Below, in pieces: positions 8,486 to 16,017 of a stretch of DNA of 64,000 nt. Every line of letters begins with the position of its first letter. Within the stretch, counting starts at the first letter, position 1. Location of the stretch: the NCBI GenBank assembly GCA_964483405.1, contig CAZABC010000007.1, positions 1 through 64,000 of the forward strand, in the 5' to 3' direction. Position numbers and translations under genes: made by a program. Source of the stretch: CAZABC01 sp964483405 (GTDB lineage Bacteria > Chloroflexota > Limnocylindria > Limnocylindrales > CSP1-4). Under the pieces are notes generated by a model that ran no database searches, had not been told where the DNA came from, and saw only the letters and a program-made list of their open reading frames with translations.

Positions 8486-8901
8486 CGGGAAGCCGGCTCG
8501 TCCTCGACGCTCAGCCGCTCGTCGCCGCGATCCGGCAGGAGCCCGTCCGTCCGGCCGTCGTGGCCCTGCTCGAGGCGGCGCGCCGGGGTGAGGTCGATCT
8601 GGAGATGTCGGCCGTCAACGCCGGCGAGGTCCTGTACGCGGTCGAGCGTGCGCTCGGGCCGGCGGCGGCGCACGCGGCGCTCCTGCGGCTGCAGGCCTGG
8701 CCGATCGCCATCGTCGCCGCCGATCTCGAACTCGCCTCCCGGGCCGGCTGGTTCAAGCTGACCACCGGACTCGGATACGCGGATGCGTTCGCAGCCGCGC
8801 TGGCCCACCGCGATGACCGGGCCGTCGTCACCGGTGACGCCGACTTCGACCGCGCCGCGGCGATCGTCCCGGTCGTCCGGCTCGACGGGCCTGCCGCGTA
8901 G
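8482..8901 (+). CDS. PIN-domain ribonuclease toxin (VapC-like)
   Basis: 139 residues. The PIN acidic residues are all present: Asp9 (LVLDAQPLVAAI), Glu49 (NAGEVLYAVER), Asp101 (GLGYADAFAAALA), and Asp119 and Asp121 (VVTGDADFDR). PIN toxins of type II systems cut RNA, often tRNA or rRNA, in a magnesium-dependent reaction and are neutralised by the partner antitoxin. The GTG start overlaps the antitoxin stop by 4 bases. The target is unknown. Nothing suggests inactivation, so this looks like a complete toxin-antitoxin pair. Confidence 0.92.
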   Translation: MTGSRLVLDAQPLVAAIRQEPVRPAVVALLEAARRGEVDLEMSAVNAGEVLYAVERALGPAAAHAALLRLQAWPIAIVAADLELASRAGWFKLTTGLGYADAFAAALAHRDDRAVVTGDADFDRAAAIVPVVRLDGPAA

Positions 8902-8918
8902 CGGTCCGGGTCGAAGCG

Positions 8919-9296
8919 ATGCCGACCGCCGCCGACCCGTCCGTCCAGGTCTTCGGGCTCGAGCGCGACCAGGCGACGCGCGCCGCACTCCGCTTCTTCA
9001 AGGAGCGCCGGATCGCGATCCACTTCGTCGACCTCCGGCGCCGGCCGATCGCCGCCGGCGAGCTGCGTCGCTTCACCGAGCGCCTGGGCGCCCGGGCCTG
9101 TCTCGACGAGGGCTCGCGCGCGTACCGCGACGCCGGCCTCGCCCATTTCCGGCTCGACGAGGCCGACATCGTCGCCCGCCTGCTCGCCGACCAGGGGCTG
9201 CTCCGCCTGCCGCTCGTCCGGTTCGGAGCCGAGGTGACGGCCGGCCGGGACGAGACCGCCTGGCGCGGCTGGGTCGCGGCGATGCGCGGCGGCTGA
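8919..9296 (+). CDS. ArsC/Spx-family thioredoxin-fold protein lacking the catalytic cysteine
   Basis: 125 residues resembling the arsenate reductase ArsC/Spx family: VQVFGLERDQATRAALRFF, KERRIAIHFVDLRRRPI, then ELRRFTERLG and LLRLPLVRFG. In active ArsC-like proteins the N-terminal loop reads G-x3-C-x2-T-R. Here Asp17 occupies the Cys position (GLERDQATR). The only Cys is elsewhere (GARACLDEG). It is therefore unlikely to be a standard thiol reductase and may be a binding protein or a divergent enzyme. It follows the toxin gene by 17 bases and precedes the LOG-family gene on the same strand. Confidence 0.8.
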   Translation: MPTAADPSVQVFGLERDQATRAALRFFKERRIAIHFVDLRRRPIAAGELRRFTERLGARACLDEGSRAYRDAGLAHFRLDEADIVARLLADQGLLRLPLVRFGAEVTAGRDETAWRGWVAAMRGG

Positions 9297-9309
9297 CCGC
9301 GGCCGGTGG

Positions 9310-9315
9310 CATCCT
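9310..9315 (+). promoter_or_regulatory. Candidate -10 box (CATCCT), leaderless geometry
   Basis: CATCCT lies 6 bases before the ATG at 9322 and no Shine-Dalgarno sequence is present. The spacing matches other leaderless-looking genes in the window, although the box is a weaker match than TAnnnT. Confidence 0.35.
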
Positions 9316-9321
9316 GTCGCC

Positions 9322-10185
9322 ATGGCTTCCCCCGACGACCCTCCGACCGACCGACGCTCCGGCGGACCGGCCGCCGCCGACCACCCTCGGCGCCGCTCGA
9401 CCGACGTCGGCGAGCCGGTCGCCCGGCGTGGCCGGATCGCCGTCCGGCCATCCGCCGTCGATCGGATGCCCGGGGTCGCCGGTCCGACCGAGGACGAGAA
9501 GCTCCTCCGCCGCTCGGCCCGTCCGGCATTCCTCGACTCCGATCCCTGGCGGGCGCTCCGGATCCTGTCCGAGTTCGTCGAGGGGTTCGATGCGCTCGCC
9601 GAGCTCGGGCCGGCGGTGACCGTCTTCGGCTCCGCCCGGGTCCGACCGGGCAGCGAGGCCTACGAGCTCGCCCGGACGATCGGGCGCCGGCTGGCCGAGG
9701 CCGGCTACGCTGTGATCACCGGCGGCGGGCCCGGCGCGATGGAGGCGGCGAACCGGGGCTGCCAGGAGGGGCACGGGCTGTCGGTCGGCTGCAACATCGA
9801 GCTGCCCCACGAGCAGCACGTCAACCCGTACGTCGACCTCGCCGTCGAGTTCCGCTACTTCTTCGCCCGCAAGACGATGTTCGTGAAGTACGCCGACGGG
9901 TTCGTCATCCTGCCCGGCGGCTTCGGCACGCTCGACGAGCTGTTCGAGGCGCTGACGCTCATCCAGACCGGCAAGATCGAGCACTTCCCGGTCGTCCTCG
10001 TCGGGCGCGAGCGCTGGTCGGGGCTGCTCGACTGGATCCGTGAGACGCTCGTCTCCGAAGGGGCCGTCGCGGAGGACGACCTCGGGCTCTTCGTCGTGAC
10101 CGACGACCCCGACGAGGTCGTCGCCGTCATCGACGCCTACCGGCGCGCATCGACGGCCCAGGCCGACGGGCGCCGTCGCGACTGA
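9322..10185 (+). CDS. LOG-family nucleotide 5'-monophosphate nucleosidase/phosphoribohydrolase
   Basis: 287 residues with a Rossmann-like fold of the TIGR00730/LOG family. Key motifs are TVFGSARVRPGSEAYELA, ITGGGPGAMEAANRG, and the family signature PGGFGTLDELFEALTLIQT with the catalytic Glu and the phosphate-binding Gly residues. Members cleave cytokinin riboside or purine nucleoside monophosphates to base plus ribose 5-phosphate. The first 60 residues are Arg/Pro-rich and look disordered, so an internal start is possible. The gene converges on the Rieske protein gene with only 4 bases between stops. Confidence 0.9.
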   Translation: MASPDDPPTDRRSGGPAAADHPRRRSTDVGEPVARRGRIAVRPSAVDRMPGVAGPTEDEKLLRRSARPAFLDSDPWRALRILSEFVEGFDALAELGPAVTVFGSARVRPGSEAYELARTIGRRLAEAGYAVITGGGPGAMEAANRGCQEGHGLSVGCNIELPHEQHVNPYVDLAVEFRYFFARKTMFVKYADGFVILPGGFGTLDELFEALTLIQTGKIEHFPVVLVGRERWSGLLDWIRETLVSEGAVAEDDLGLFVVTDDPDEVVAVIDAYRRASTAQADGRRRD

Positions 10186-10189
10186 CGCC

Positions 10190-10702
10190 TCAGCTCGGGA
10201 CCGCGACCTCGATCGACCCCCCGGCGATCCGGACCGGGTAGTAGCGGAAGCGCCGGACGCGGGTCAGCCGCCGGGCCTCGGCCTTCGTCCCGGGCGGGTC
10301 GGCCTTGGGCTCTCGGCCGGCCGGACTCCAGGTCGGGTGCGGCACGCCGTCGGGATCGAGCCCACCGGTCGTCGGCATCCGGTCCGGCGCGCCCGATGCG
10401 AGGTCGAAGCGGCCCTCGTGGAGTGGACACGCGACGACGCAGCCGTCGAGCGACCCGATCGAGAGCGGCGCGGCCATGTGCGGGCAGCGGTCGTCGACGG
10501 CGACGATCCCGCCGGGGATGTGGGCGAGCAGGACGTCGAGGTCGCCGACGCTCACCCGGCGCATCGCTCCGGGCGGCAGGTCGTCGACCGGGAGCATCGT
10601 CCGGAACCCGGCCCGGTCCGCCCCCGGCGCGACGAGGTCCGGCGGGAAGGCGAACGGCGCCGGATCGGCGGTGCCCGATCGGCCGGGGCGCCCGGCGCTC
10701 AC
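10190..10702 (-). CDS. Rieske 2Fe-2S ferredoxin-like protein
   Basis: 170 residues containing one Rieske domain: VDDRCPHMAAPLSIG supplies Cys and His, and VVACPLHEGRFDLASG supplies the second pair. The basic C-terminal part (TRVRRFRYYPVRIAGG) is a typical last strand. Such stand-alone Rieske proteins pass electrons to oxygenases or reductases; no oxygenase is adjacent. The GTG at 10702 overlaps the stop of the upstream GNAT gene by 4 bases (GTGA), which fixes the start and suggests coupling. The N-terminal 30 residues are Pro-rich and belong to no domain. Confidence 0.88.
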   Translation of the reverse strand: MSAGRPGRSGTADPAPFAFPPDLVAPGADRAGFRTMLPVDDLPPGAMRRVSVGDLDVLLAHIPGGIVAVDDRCPHMAAPLSIGSLDGCVVACPLHEGRFDLASGAPDRMPTTGGLDPDGVPHPTWSPAGREPKADPPGTKAEARRLTRVRRFRYYPVRIAGGSIEVAVPS

Positions 10703-11664
10703 CTGACGACCGTCCCGGCCGCCGGGTGGAGGCGCCGCTGGCGCCAGGTCACGACCGGCCGGAACCAGCGAGCCCAGAAGCGCGAGGCCTCGAGGTTGGC
10801 GGTCTCGTGGTCGACGCCGCAGCGGACGTAGCCCTCCGCCCGCGCCCAGGCGAGGGCCGCGTCGAGGAGCGTCGTCGCGATCCCGCCGCCGCGGCGGTCG
10901 GCGAGCGTGAACGCCCCGGTGATGCTCGCCGTCCCCGCGTCGCGGACGATCGCCGCGACATCGTCGGCGCAGGGCCCGATCCGCACGTGGGCGAGCGGTC
11001 CGGCGTCGTCCTCGGCGAGGAGCACCGCGACCCGCGGGTCGGCCAGCCGCTCGCGGTGCTCGTCGACCGACCGCGCCGGTGGCAGGACGAGGAAGACCGG
11101 CGGGGCGAGGAGATGCGCCCGGAGGCCGTCCTCGAGCGCGGCGACCGCCGCGGCGTCGTCGGTCGTCGCCCGCCGGACCCGGACCGGGGCGCCGGTGGCG
11201 CCGAGTGGGTCGAGCGAGCGGATACCCTCGGCGACGATCGCCCCGAACCCGAGCCGGTCGAGCGCGACCGACTCGTCGGGTCGACCCTCGATCCGGCCGA
11301 CGACGTGGGTCCGGGCGCCGCCGGCGACCCACGCCCCGGCGGCGGCCGCGTAGAGGGCCTCGATGGCTCGCCGGTCGCCGGCCACGGCGACGAGCCCCCA
11401 CTCGGGGACGAACGCGCGACCCTCGTCGAGGCCGGGATGGGCCCCGAGGAACCCGACGACCCGCCCGTCCCGCTCGGCCGCGAGCCCGGCGCCGCTCGCG
11501 GCGACCTCGGTCACGCGGTCGCTCCAGGCCGTCGGCTCGGCCGGCGCAGACGGCAGCTCCGGGACGTCGGTGCGGAGCTCGGCGACGCGACCGGCGATCA
11601 GCGACGCGACCGGCCCGACGTCCGTCGACCGGAGCGGCCGGATCGCGAGGCGACGGGCGGGCAC
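10699..11664 (-). CDS. Tandem GNAT acetyltransferase
   Basis: 321 residues containing two GNAT-like halves. The N-terminal half begins RRLAIRPLRSTDVGPVASL. The C-terminal half begins VRVRRATTDDAAAVAALEDG and holds the acetyl-CoA loop RRGGGIATTLLDAALAWARAEG, followed by ANLEASRFWARWFRPV. The substrate is unknown. The GTG start at 11664 lies 1 base past the stop of the MFS transporter gene; a longer frame overlaps that gene and is disfavoured. Its stop overlaps the Rieske protein start by 4 bases, so MarR-MFS-GNAT-Rieske form one operon in which all genes may respond to the MarR regulator. Confidence 0.83.
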   Translation of the reverse strand: MPARRLAIRPLRSTDVGPVASLIAGRVAELRTDVPELPSAPAEPTAWSDRVTEVAASGAGLAAERDGRVVGFLGAHPGLDEGRAFVPEWGLVAVAGDRRAIEALYAAAAGAWVAGGARTHVVGRIEGRPDESVALDRLGFGAIVAEGIRSLDPLGATGAPVRVRRATTDDAAAVAALEDGLRAHLLAPPVFLVLPPARSVDEHRERLADPRVAVLLAEDDAGPLAHVRIGPCADDVAAIVRDAGTASITGAFTLADRRGGGIATTLLDAALAWARAEGYVRCGVDHETANLEASRFWARWFRPVVTWRQRRLHPAAGTVVR

Positions 11665-11665
11665 G

Positions 11666-13387
11666 TCAGTCCAGCCCGGGCGCCAGCCGATCCGGCCCGG
11701 CCGGCGCCACGGGTCCGTCGGTGGTCGGTGTCTCGGTGGCCGGCCGCGCGGCGGGCGCCGCCGCCTTGAGCGGGATCTCATCGATGAACGCCGCGGCGGC
11801 GAACGCGACGACGGCCGAGGCCACCCCGAGCCAGAAGACCGAGGCGATGGCGGCGCTCATCGCGTCGTAGATCCCGGCGACGATGTTCGGCACGAGCAGG
11901 AGGATCTGCTCCTTGTCCGCGTCCGGGAGCGGGAGACCGGCGATCCCGGCGGCGATCGCGCCTGCCAGGTCGACCCCGGCTCCGAGCTGGTCCTGGTCGA
12001 ACGGCCGGCTCGTGAAGCCCTCGACGACCGGCGCCGGGACGCCGTTGGCGAGCAGGTTCGGCCCGAGCTCCGCGTCGATCCGGCTGGCGAACCAGGAGCC
12101 GGCGATCGCGAGCCCGACGGACCCGCCGATCTGGCGGAAGAACGTCAGGCTCGACGTCGCGGCGCCGAGCTCGCGCATCTGGACCGCGTTCTGGACGACG
12201 ATCGTGAACGCGGCGAGCGTCGGCCCCACGCCGAGACCGAGGACGAACATCCAGGCCGCGAGGACCGGGTACGGCGTGTCGGCCGCGAGGTTCGTCATCA
12301 TGAACGAGCCGAGCCCGACAAGGCCGAGCGCGCCGAGGATCAGCGCCTTGTATCGACCGGTCTTCGAGATGAGGGCGCCCGAGGCGACCGAGCTGCCGAT
12401 GACGCCGATGAGGAGCGGGAAGGTGAGGTAACCGCTCTCGGTCGCGCTCCGCCCGAGGACGACCTGGAAGTAGAGCGGCAGGAAGACGATCGCGGCGAAG
12501 AAGCCGAACGAGGCGAAGAACGTCGCCGCGATGGACGCCGAGTAGGTCCGACCCCGGAAGAGGTGGAGCGGGATGATCGGCTCGGTCGCCCGCCGCTCGA
12601 CGAGGAGGAACAGCCCGAGGATCGCGAGGCCGATGGTGATGAGGCCGCCGACCTCCGGCGCCAGCCAGTCGCCGTCCCGGGCGTTGGTCAGGCCGATGAG
12701 GATCGGCGCCACGGCGGCGGTGAAGACGGCCGCGCCGAGGACGTCGAGGTCGTGGTGCGCGCCCTCGCGCTTGAGCGGGGGCATGACCCGGGCGATGACG
12801 ACGAGCGAGAGGAGCCCGACCGGGACGTTGATGTAGAAGATCGCGTGCCAGCTGAAGGTGTCGGTCAGGAAGCCGCCGAGCGCGGGGCCGATGAGGGCCG
12901 AGAAGCCGAAGACCGCCGCGAAGAGTCCCTGGTACTTGCCGCGCTCGGCCGGCGAGAAGAGGTCGCCGATGACGGCGAGGGCGACCGGGAACAGCGCCCC
13001 GGCGCCGACGCCCTGGATGCCCCGGAAGAGGATGAGCTGCCACATCTCCTGGGACAGGCCGCACAGCATCGACCCGACGAGGAAGATGCCGATGCCGGTC
13101 ATCAGCATCGACTTGCGACCGTAGATGTCGGACAGCTTGCCCCAGAAGGGGACGCTGATCGTCGAGGTCAGCAGGTAGATCGTGACCGTCCAGGTGTACA
13201 GCTCGGTCCCCGAGAGATCGGCCACGATGCGGGGCAGCGCCACGCCGACGATCGTCTGGTCGAGCGCCCCCAGCAGCAGGGCGAGGAGGATCGCGCCGAG
13301 GATCTCGAACCGGGCGCGCGGCTCGAGCTGGACGCTCGGGTGCCAGGTGGCGGGGCCGGCGTCGGCCGGGGGCGGCGTGGCTTCCAT
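11666..13387 (-). CDS. MFS drug/H+ antiporter of the DHA2 (EmrB/QacA, 14-TM) family
   Basis: 573 residues, about 14 membrane helices. Family motifs include LDQTIVGVALPRIVADL in helix 1, WGKLSDIYGRKSMLMTG in the loop between helices 2 and 3, and FRGIQGVGAGALFPVALA in motif C. These are typical of DHA2 multidrug exporters, which expel drugs or metabolites in exchange for protons. The ATG at 13387 has AAAGGA upstream. The gene lies 28 bases downstream of the MarR regulator on the same strand, a standard regulator-exporter pair. The C-terminal tail is Ala/Pro-rich. Confidence 0.93.
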   Translation of the reverse strand: MEATPPPADAGPATWHPSVQLEPRARFEILGAILLALLLGALDQTIVGVALPRIVADLSGTELYTWTVTIYLLTSTISVPFWGKLSDIYGRKSMLMTGIGIFLVGSMLCGLSQEMWQLILFRGIQGVGAGALFPVALAVIGDLFSPAERGKYQGLFAAVFGFSALIGPALGGFLTDTFSWHAIFYINVPVGLLSLVVIARVMPPLKREGAHHDLDVLGAAVFTAAVAPILIGLTNARDGDWLAPEVGGLITIGLAILGLFLLVERRATEPIIPLHLFRGRTYSASIAATFFASFGFFAAIVFLPLYFQVVLGRSATESGYLTFPLLIGVIGSSVASGALISKTGRYKALILGALGLVGLGSFMMTNLAADTPYPVLAAWMFVLGLGVGPTLAAFTIVVQNAVQMRELGAATSSLTFFRQIGGSVGLAIAGSWFASRIDAELGPNLLANGVPAPVVEGFTSRPFDQDQLGAGVDLAGAIAAGIAGLPLPDADKEQILLLVPNIVAGIYDAMSAAIASVFWLGVASAVVAFAAAAFIDEIPLKAAAPAARPATETPTTDGPVAPAGPDRLAPGLD

Positions 13388-13415
13388 CGGGGCGGGTCGT
13401 CCTTTCGGTCGGCGC

Positions 13416-13967
13416 TCAGGTCCCGGCGCGGTCGACACCGGGCGAGGGGAGGTGGTCCGGCTGGCGATGGGCGTGGACGTGTCCGGGCAGCTGCCGCGGG
13501 TCCGCGTCGAGCATCGCCGTGACGGCGCCCCGGAGGTCCTCCATCGCCCGGGCGACGCGGTCCAGCTGCGCCTCGTCGAGCCGGCCGAGGATGGTCTGCA
13601 GGATGTCGTCGCGGACGACCTCGGCCTCGCCGAGGAGGTCCCGACCGCGGCCGGTGATCCGGACGAGCACGACCCGCCGGTCGTCGGCCGCCCGGACCCG
13701 CTCGATGACGCCACGACCCTCGAGCCGGTCGACGAGGCCGGTCGCGTTGGAGACCGAGACGTCGAGCATGTCGGCGAGCCGGCTCATCGGCATCTCGCCG
13801 TGCCGGTCGAGCATCATCAGGACGTGGTGCTGGGTCATGCTCACGCCCTGGCGGAGCATCCGCTCGCTGGCGACGCAGCGGAGCTCGCGCATCCCCGAGC
13901 GGAAACCGGCGATGATGTCCTCGATGACGTCGCGGTCGTCGGTCGCCGCGGTCCGCACGGTGGTCAC
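13416..13967 (-). CDS. MarR-family transcriptional regulator
   Basis: 183 residues with a winged helix-turn-helix. SMTQHHVLMMLDRHGEMPMS leads into RLADMLDVSVSNATGLVDRL (recognition helix), and the wing reads RVRAADDRRVVLVRITGRGR. MarR proteins usually repress nearby exporters and release DNA on binding phenolic ligands. This gene begins with GTG at 13967 and heads the exporter operon. A set of half-sites at 13998-14045, between this gene and the divergent LLM oxidoreductase, is the probable operator for both directions. The last 30 residues are His/Pro-rich, beyond the usual family length. Confidence 0.92.
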   Translation of the reverse strand: MTTVRTAATDDRDVIEDIIAGFRSGMRELRCVASERMLRQGVSMTQHHVLMMLDRHGEMPMSRLADMLDVSVSNATGLVDRLEGRGVIERVRAADDRRVVLVRITGRGRDLLGEAEVVRDDILQTILGRLDEAQLDRVARAMEDLRGAVTAMLDADPRQLPGHVHAHRQPDHLPSPGVDRAGT

Positions 13968-13997
13968 CGGGCGGGACCGCCCGACCGGGCCGCCGGG

Positions 13998-14045
13998 CAG
14001 AAGGTTCGCATGAGATGAACCATTCTGCAGGTATGGACCATCCTG
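13998..14045. promoter_or_regulatory. Probable MarR operator with repeated half-sites
   Basis: CAGAAGGTTC at 13998-14007 is mirrored by GAACC at 14017-14021 and TTCTG at 14023-14027, giving a long interrupted inverted repeat. A direct copy of the right half follows: ATGAACCATTCTG at 14015-14027 and ATGGACCATCCTG at 14033-14045 match at 11 of 13 positions, 18 bases apart. The site lies between marR and the LLM gene and is less GC-rich than its surroundings. Confidence 0.65.
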
Positions 14046-14079
14046 TCAAACCGGAACAACGACGCCAGCGGAGGGAGCC

Positions 14080-15048
14080 ATGCGCTACGCGCTCATGATC
14101 GAGGCCCAGCAGGGGCTCACCTACGCCGAGCAGCTGGCGATCGTCCGCCGGGCGGAGGCCGCCGGCTTCGAGTCGTTCTTCCGCTCGGATCACTACCAGA
14201 GCTTCCCGGGCTCGGCCGGCCGACCGACGACCGACGCCTGGGCGGTCCTCGCTGGGCTGGCCCGCGAGACGACGTCGATCGGGCTCGGCGTCCTCGTCTC
14301 GCCGGTGACCTTCCGGACGGCCGGGAACCTCGCCAAGGTCGTGACGACGGTCGACGAGATGAGCGGCGGGCGGATCGAGCTCGGGCTCGGCGCGGGCTGG
14401 AACGAGGACGAGCACCGCCAGCTCGGCCTGCCGTTCCCGGAGATCGGCGACCGGGCCACGCTCCTCGAGGAGACGCTCGAGGTCATCCGTGGCCTCTGGA
14501 CGGAGCCCGACGGCTGGTCCTTCTCGGGCCGGTTCATCGAGATCCGCGATGCCCGGTTCCATGCCAAGCCCGTCGCCCGCCCCGGTCGTCCGCGGCCACC
14601 GATCATCATCGGCGGGAGCGGCACGCCGCGCTCCTACCGGATCGCCGCCCGGTATGCCGACGAATTCAACGTCACGAGCAGCGGCCCCGACGACGTCGCC
14701 CGCGTCTACGCGGCGCTCGCCGACGCCTGCCGGACGATCGGCCGCGATCCCGCGACGCTCCGCCGGTCGGCGATGGTCGGCACCCTCGTCGGTCGCGATC
14801 CGGCCGAGTACGCGGCCCGGTCGGAGGCGATGCTCGCCGAGTTCGAGCTCGAGGAGCAGGCCGAGGACTGGTTCGCGGAGCGCCGGACCCGCTGGATCCT
14901 CGGGACGCCGGACGAGGCGCGGGCGATGGTCGGCCGGTTCGCCGCGGCCGGCGTCGAGCGGCTGATGCTCCAGGTCTTCATCCCGCGCGATCTCGAGATG
15001 ATCGACCTGCTCGGCGCCGAGCTGGTCGGGCGGGGATCGGCCGGCTGA
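14080..15048 (+). CDS. LLM-class (F420-type) flavin-dependent oxidoreductase
   Basis: 322 residues of the luciferase-like monooxygenase fold. The start MRYALMIEAQQGLTYAEQLA, then RAEAAGFESFFRSDHY, GLGVLVSPVTFRTAGNLAK, VDEMSGGRIELGLGAGW and PIIIGGSGTPRS are characteristic of the F420-dependent subgroup. The substrate is unknown. A GGAGGGAG ribosome binding site precedes the ATG. The gene is divergent from marR, and the half-site cluster upstream suggests MarR control. It ends 24 bases before an assembly gap. Confidence 0.9.
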   Translation: MRYALMIEAQQGLTYAEQLAIVRRAEAAGFESFFRSDHYQSFPGSAGRPTTDAWAVLAGLARETTSIGLGVLVSPVTFRTAGNLAKVVTTVDEMSGGRIELGLGAGWNEDEHRQLGLPFPEIGDRATLLEETLEVIRGLWTEPDGWSFSGRFIEIRDARFHAKPVARPGRPRPPIIIGGSGTPRSYRIAARYADEFNVTSSGPDDVARVYAALADACRTIGRDPATLRRSAMVGTLVGRDPAEYAARSEAMLAEFELEEQAEDWFAERRTRWILGTPDEARAMVGRFAAAGVERLMLQVFIPRDLEMIDLLGAELVGRGSAG

Positions 15049-15072
15049 TCGGGACCGCCCGGAGCGGGGCCG

Positions 15073-15172
15073 NNNNNNNNNNNNNNNNNNNNNNNNNNNN
15101 NNNNNNNNNNNNNNNNNNNNNNNNNNNNNNNNNNNNNNNNNNNNNNNNNNNNNNNNNNNNNNNNNNNNNNNN
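15073..15172. other. Assembly gap of 100 N
   Basis: Exactly 100 undetermined bases, a standard scaffold filler, so the real distance between the LLM gene and the Ser-Pro-rich protein gene is unknown and genes may be missing here. Confidence 0.99.
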
Positions 15173-15177
15173 GGCGC

Positions 15178-15936
15178 TCAGTCCTCGGCGGATGCCTTCT
15201 TGCACTGCCCCGGCGGGAAGCAATCGCCGAACCGGGCCTCGAACCGATCCGCCTTCTCCTGCGACCAGCCCGGATGGGCGGACCCGACACGATGCCAGCC
15301 GCCGGCCCACGGGGGACGGCCGGGTTCGCGGATCGCGGTGCCATCGACCGTGTCGACGTCGATCTCGGTGGTCCCGGCCCGCTGCTCGCCGGTGACGACG
15401 ACCGACTTGCCCACGTACGGCTCAAGCGGATGGGCGTCGCCGTAGAACCAGGCTGGTCCAGCGTCGAGCTCGTACATCGTGCCGCCGGCGCTCAGGCGAT
15501 AGACGGTTCGGCCGGCGTCGTCGGTGGTCGTCGAGACGACGCCCTGTCGCGTGACCGCGACCTTGTCGCCCTTGGCCTGGCCCTTGCCGTTACCCGCTCC
15601 GGGACCCGGCGATGCCGGCGCGACGTCGGGGCTCGGGCTCGGCGAGGCGCTCGGACCGGGCGACGGGCTCGGGCTCGGCGAGGCGCTCGGACCGGGCGAC
15701 GGGCTCGGGCTCGGGCTGGAGCTGGGGCTGGAGCTGGGGCTGGGGCTGGGGCTGGGGCTGGGGCTGGGGCTGGGGCTGGGGCTGGGGCTCGGGGAGGCCT
15801 CCGGGCTCGGGCTCGGGCTCGGGGAGGCGCCGATGACCGGGAGCGCCAGGGCCGCCACGATGATCGCCGCGCCGAGCACGGTGAGGCCGTGTCGCATCGT
15901 CCGAGCCGGGATCGTCGGTGACTTCGTCGGTTCCAT
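15178..15936 (-). CDS. Secreted protein with long Ser-Pro repeat and unknown C-terminal domain
   Basis: 252 residues: a basic N-terminus and hydrophobic signal helix (LTVLGAAIIVAALALPVIGA), then about 65 residues of Ser-Pro repeats with Gly/Ala interruptions, then a soluble domain. That domain has strands VAVTRQGVVSTTTDDAGRTV, TMYELDAGPAWFYG and KSVVVTGEQRAGTTEIDVD, which could be a small beta-barrel. It ends with two Cys (DCFPPGQCKK) that could form a disulfide. I recognise no family. It lies downstream of a response regulator and histidine kinase on the same strand, with an 81-base gap. The DNA of the linker is tandemly repetitive. Confidence 0.75.
   Translation of the reverse strand: MEPTKSPTIPARTMRHGLTVLGAAIIVAALALPVIGASPSPSPSPEASPSPSPSPSPSPSPSPSPSPSSSPSSSPSPSPSPGPSASPSPSPSPGPSASPSPSPDVAPASPGPGAGNGKGQAKGDKVAVTRQGVVSTTTDDAGRTVYRLSAGGTMYELDAGPAWFYGDAHPLEPYVGKSVVVTGEQRAGTTEIDVDTVDGTAIREPGRPPWAGGWHRVGSAHPGWSQEKADRFEARFGDCFPPGQCKKASAED
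15632..15703. repeat. Perfect 36-base tandem duplication inside the Ser-Pro linker
   Basis: Two identical 36-base units, 15632-15667 and 15668-15703, encode repeated Ser-Pro-Gly-Pro-Ala blocks. The repeat is in frame (12 codons), so gain or loss of a copy would only change linker length. Confidence 0.9.
15715..15786. repeat. Hexanucleotide array (GCTGGG/GCTGGA, 12 units)
   Basis: Twelve head-to-tail 6-base units; most are GCTGGG, with GCTGGA at units 1 and 3. On the coding strand each unit encodes Ser-Pro or Ser-Ser. Copy changes keep the frame, so this is a length-variable linker rather than an on/off switch. Confidence 0.9.
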
Positions 15937-16017
15937 CGCGCGTTCTCGATCACATGGGCCCTGGCCCGGCCGGCGGCCGGACGCTGCGCCGACACCAGCC
16001 TAGGCCGCCACGGGCGG

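Noticed and set aside
11363..13522. Long plus-strand Arg/Asp/Glu-rich frame
   Set aside because: It is the antisense of the MFS and GNAT genes; no domains are seen.
15715..15786. Possible CRISPR-like array
   Set aside because: Repeats are 6 bases with no spacers and encode a Ser-Pro linker.
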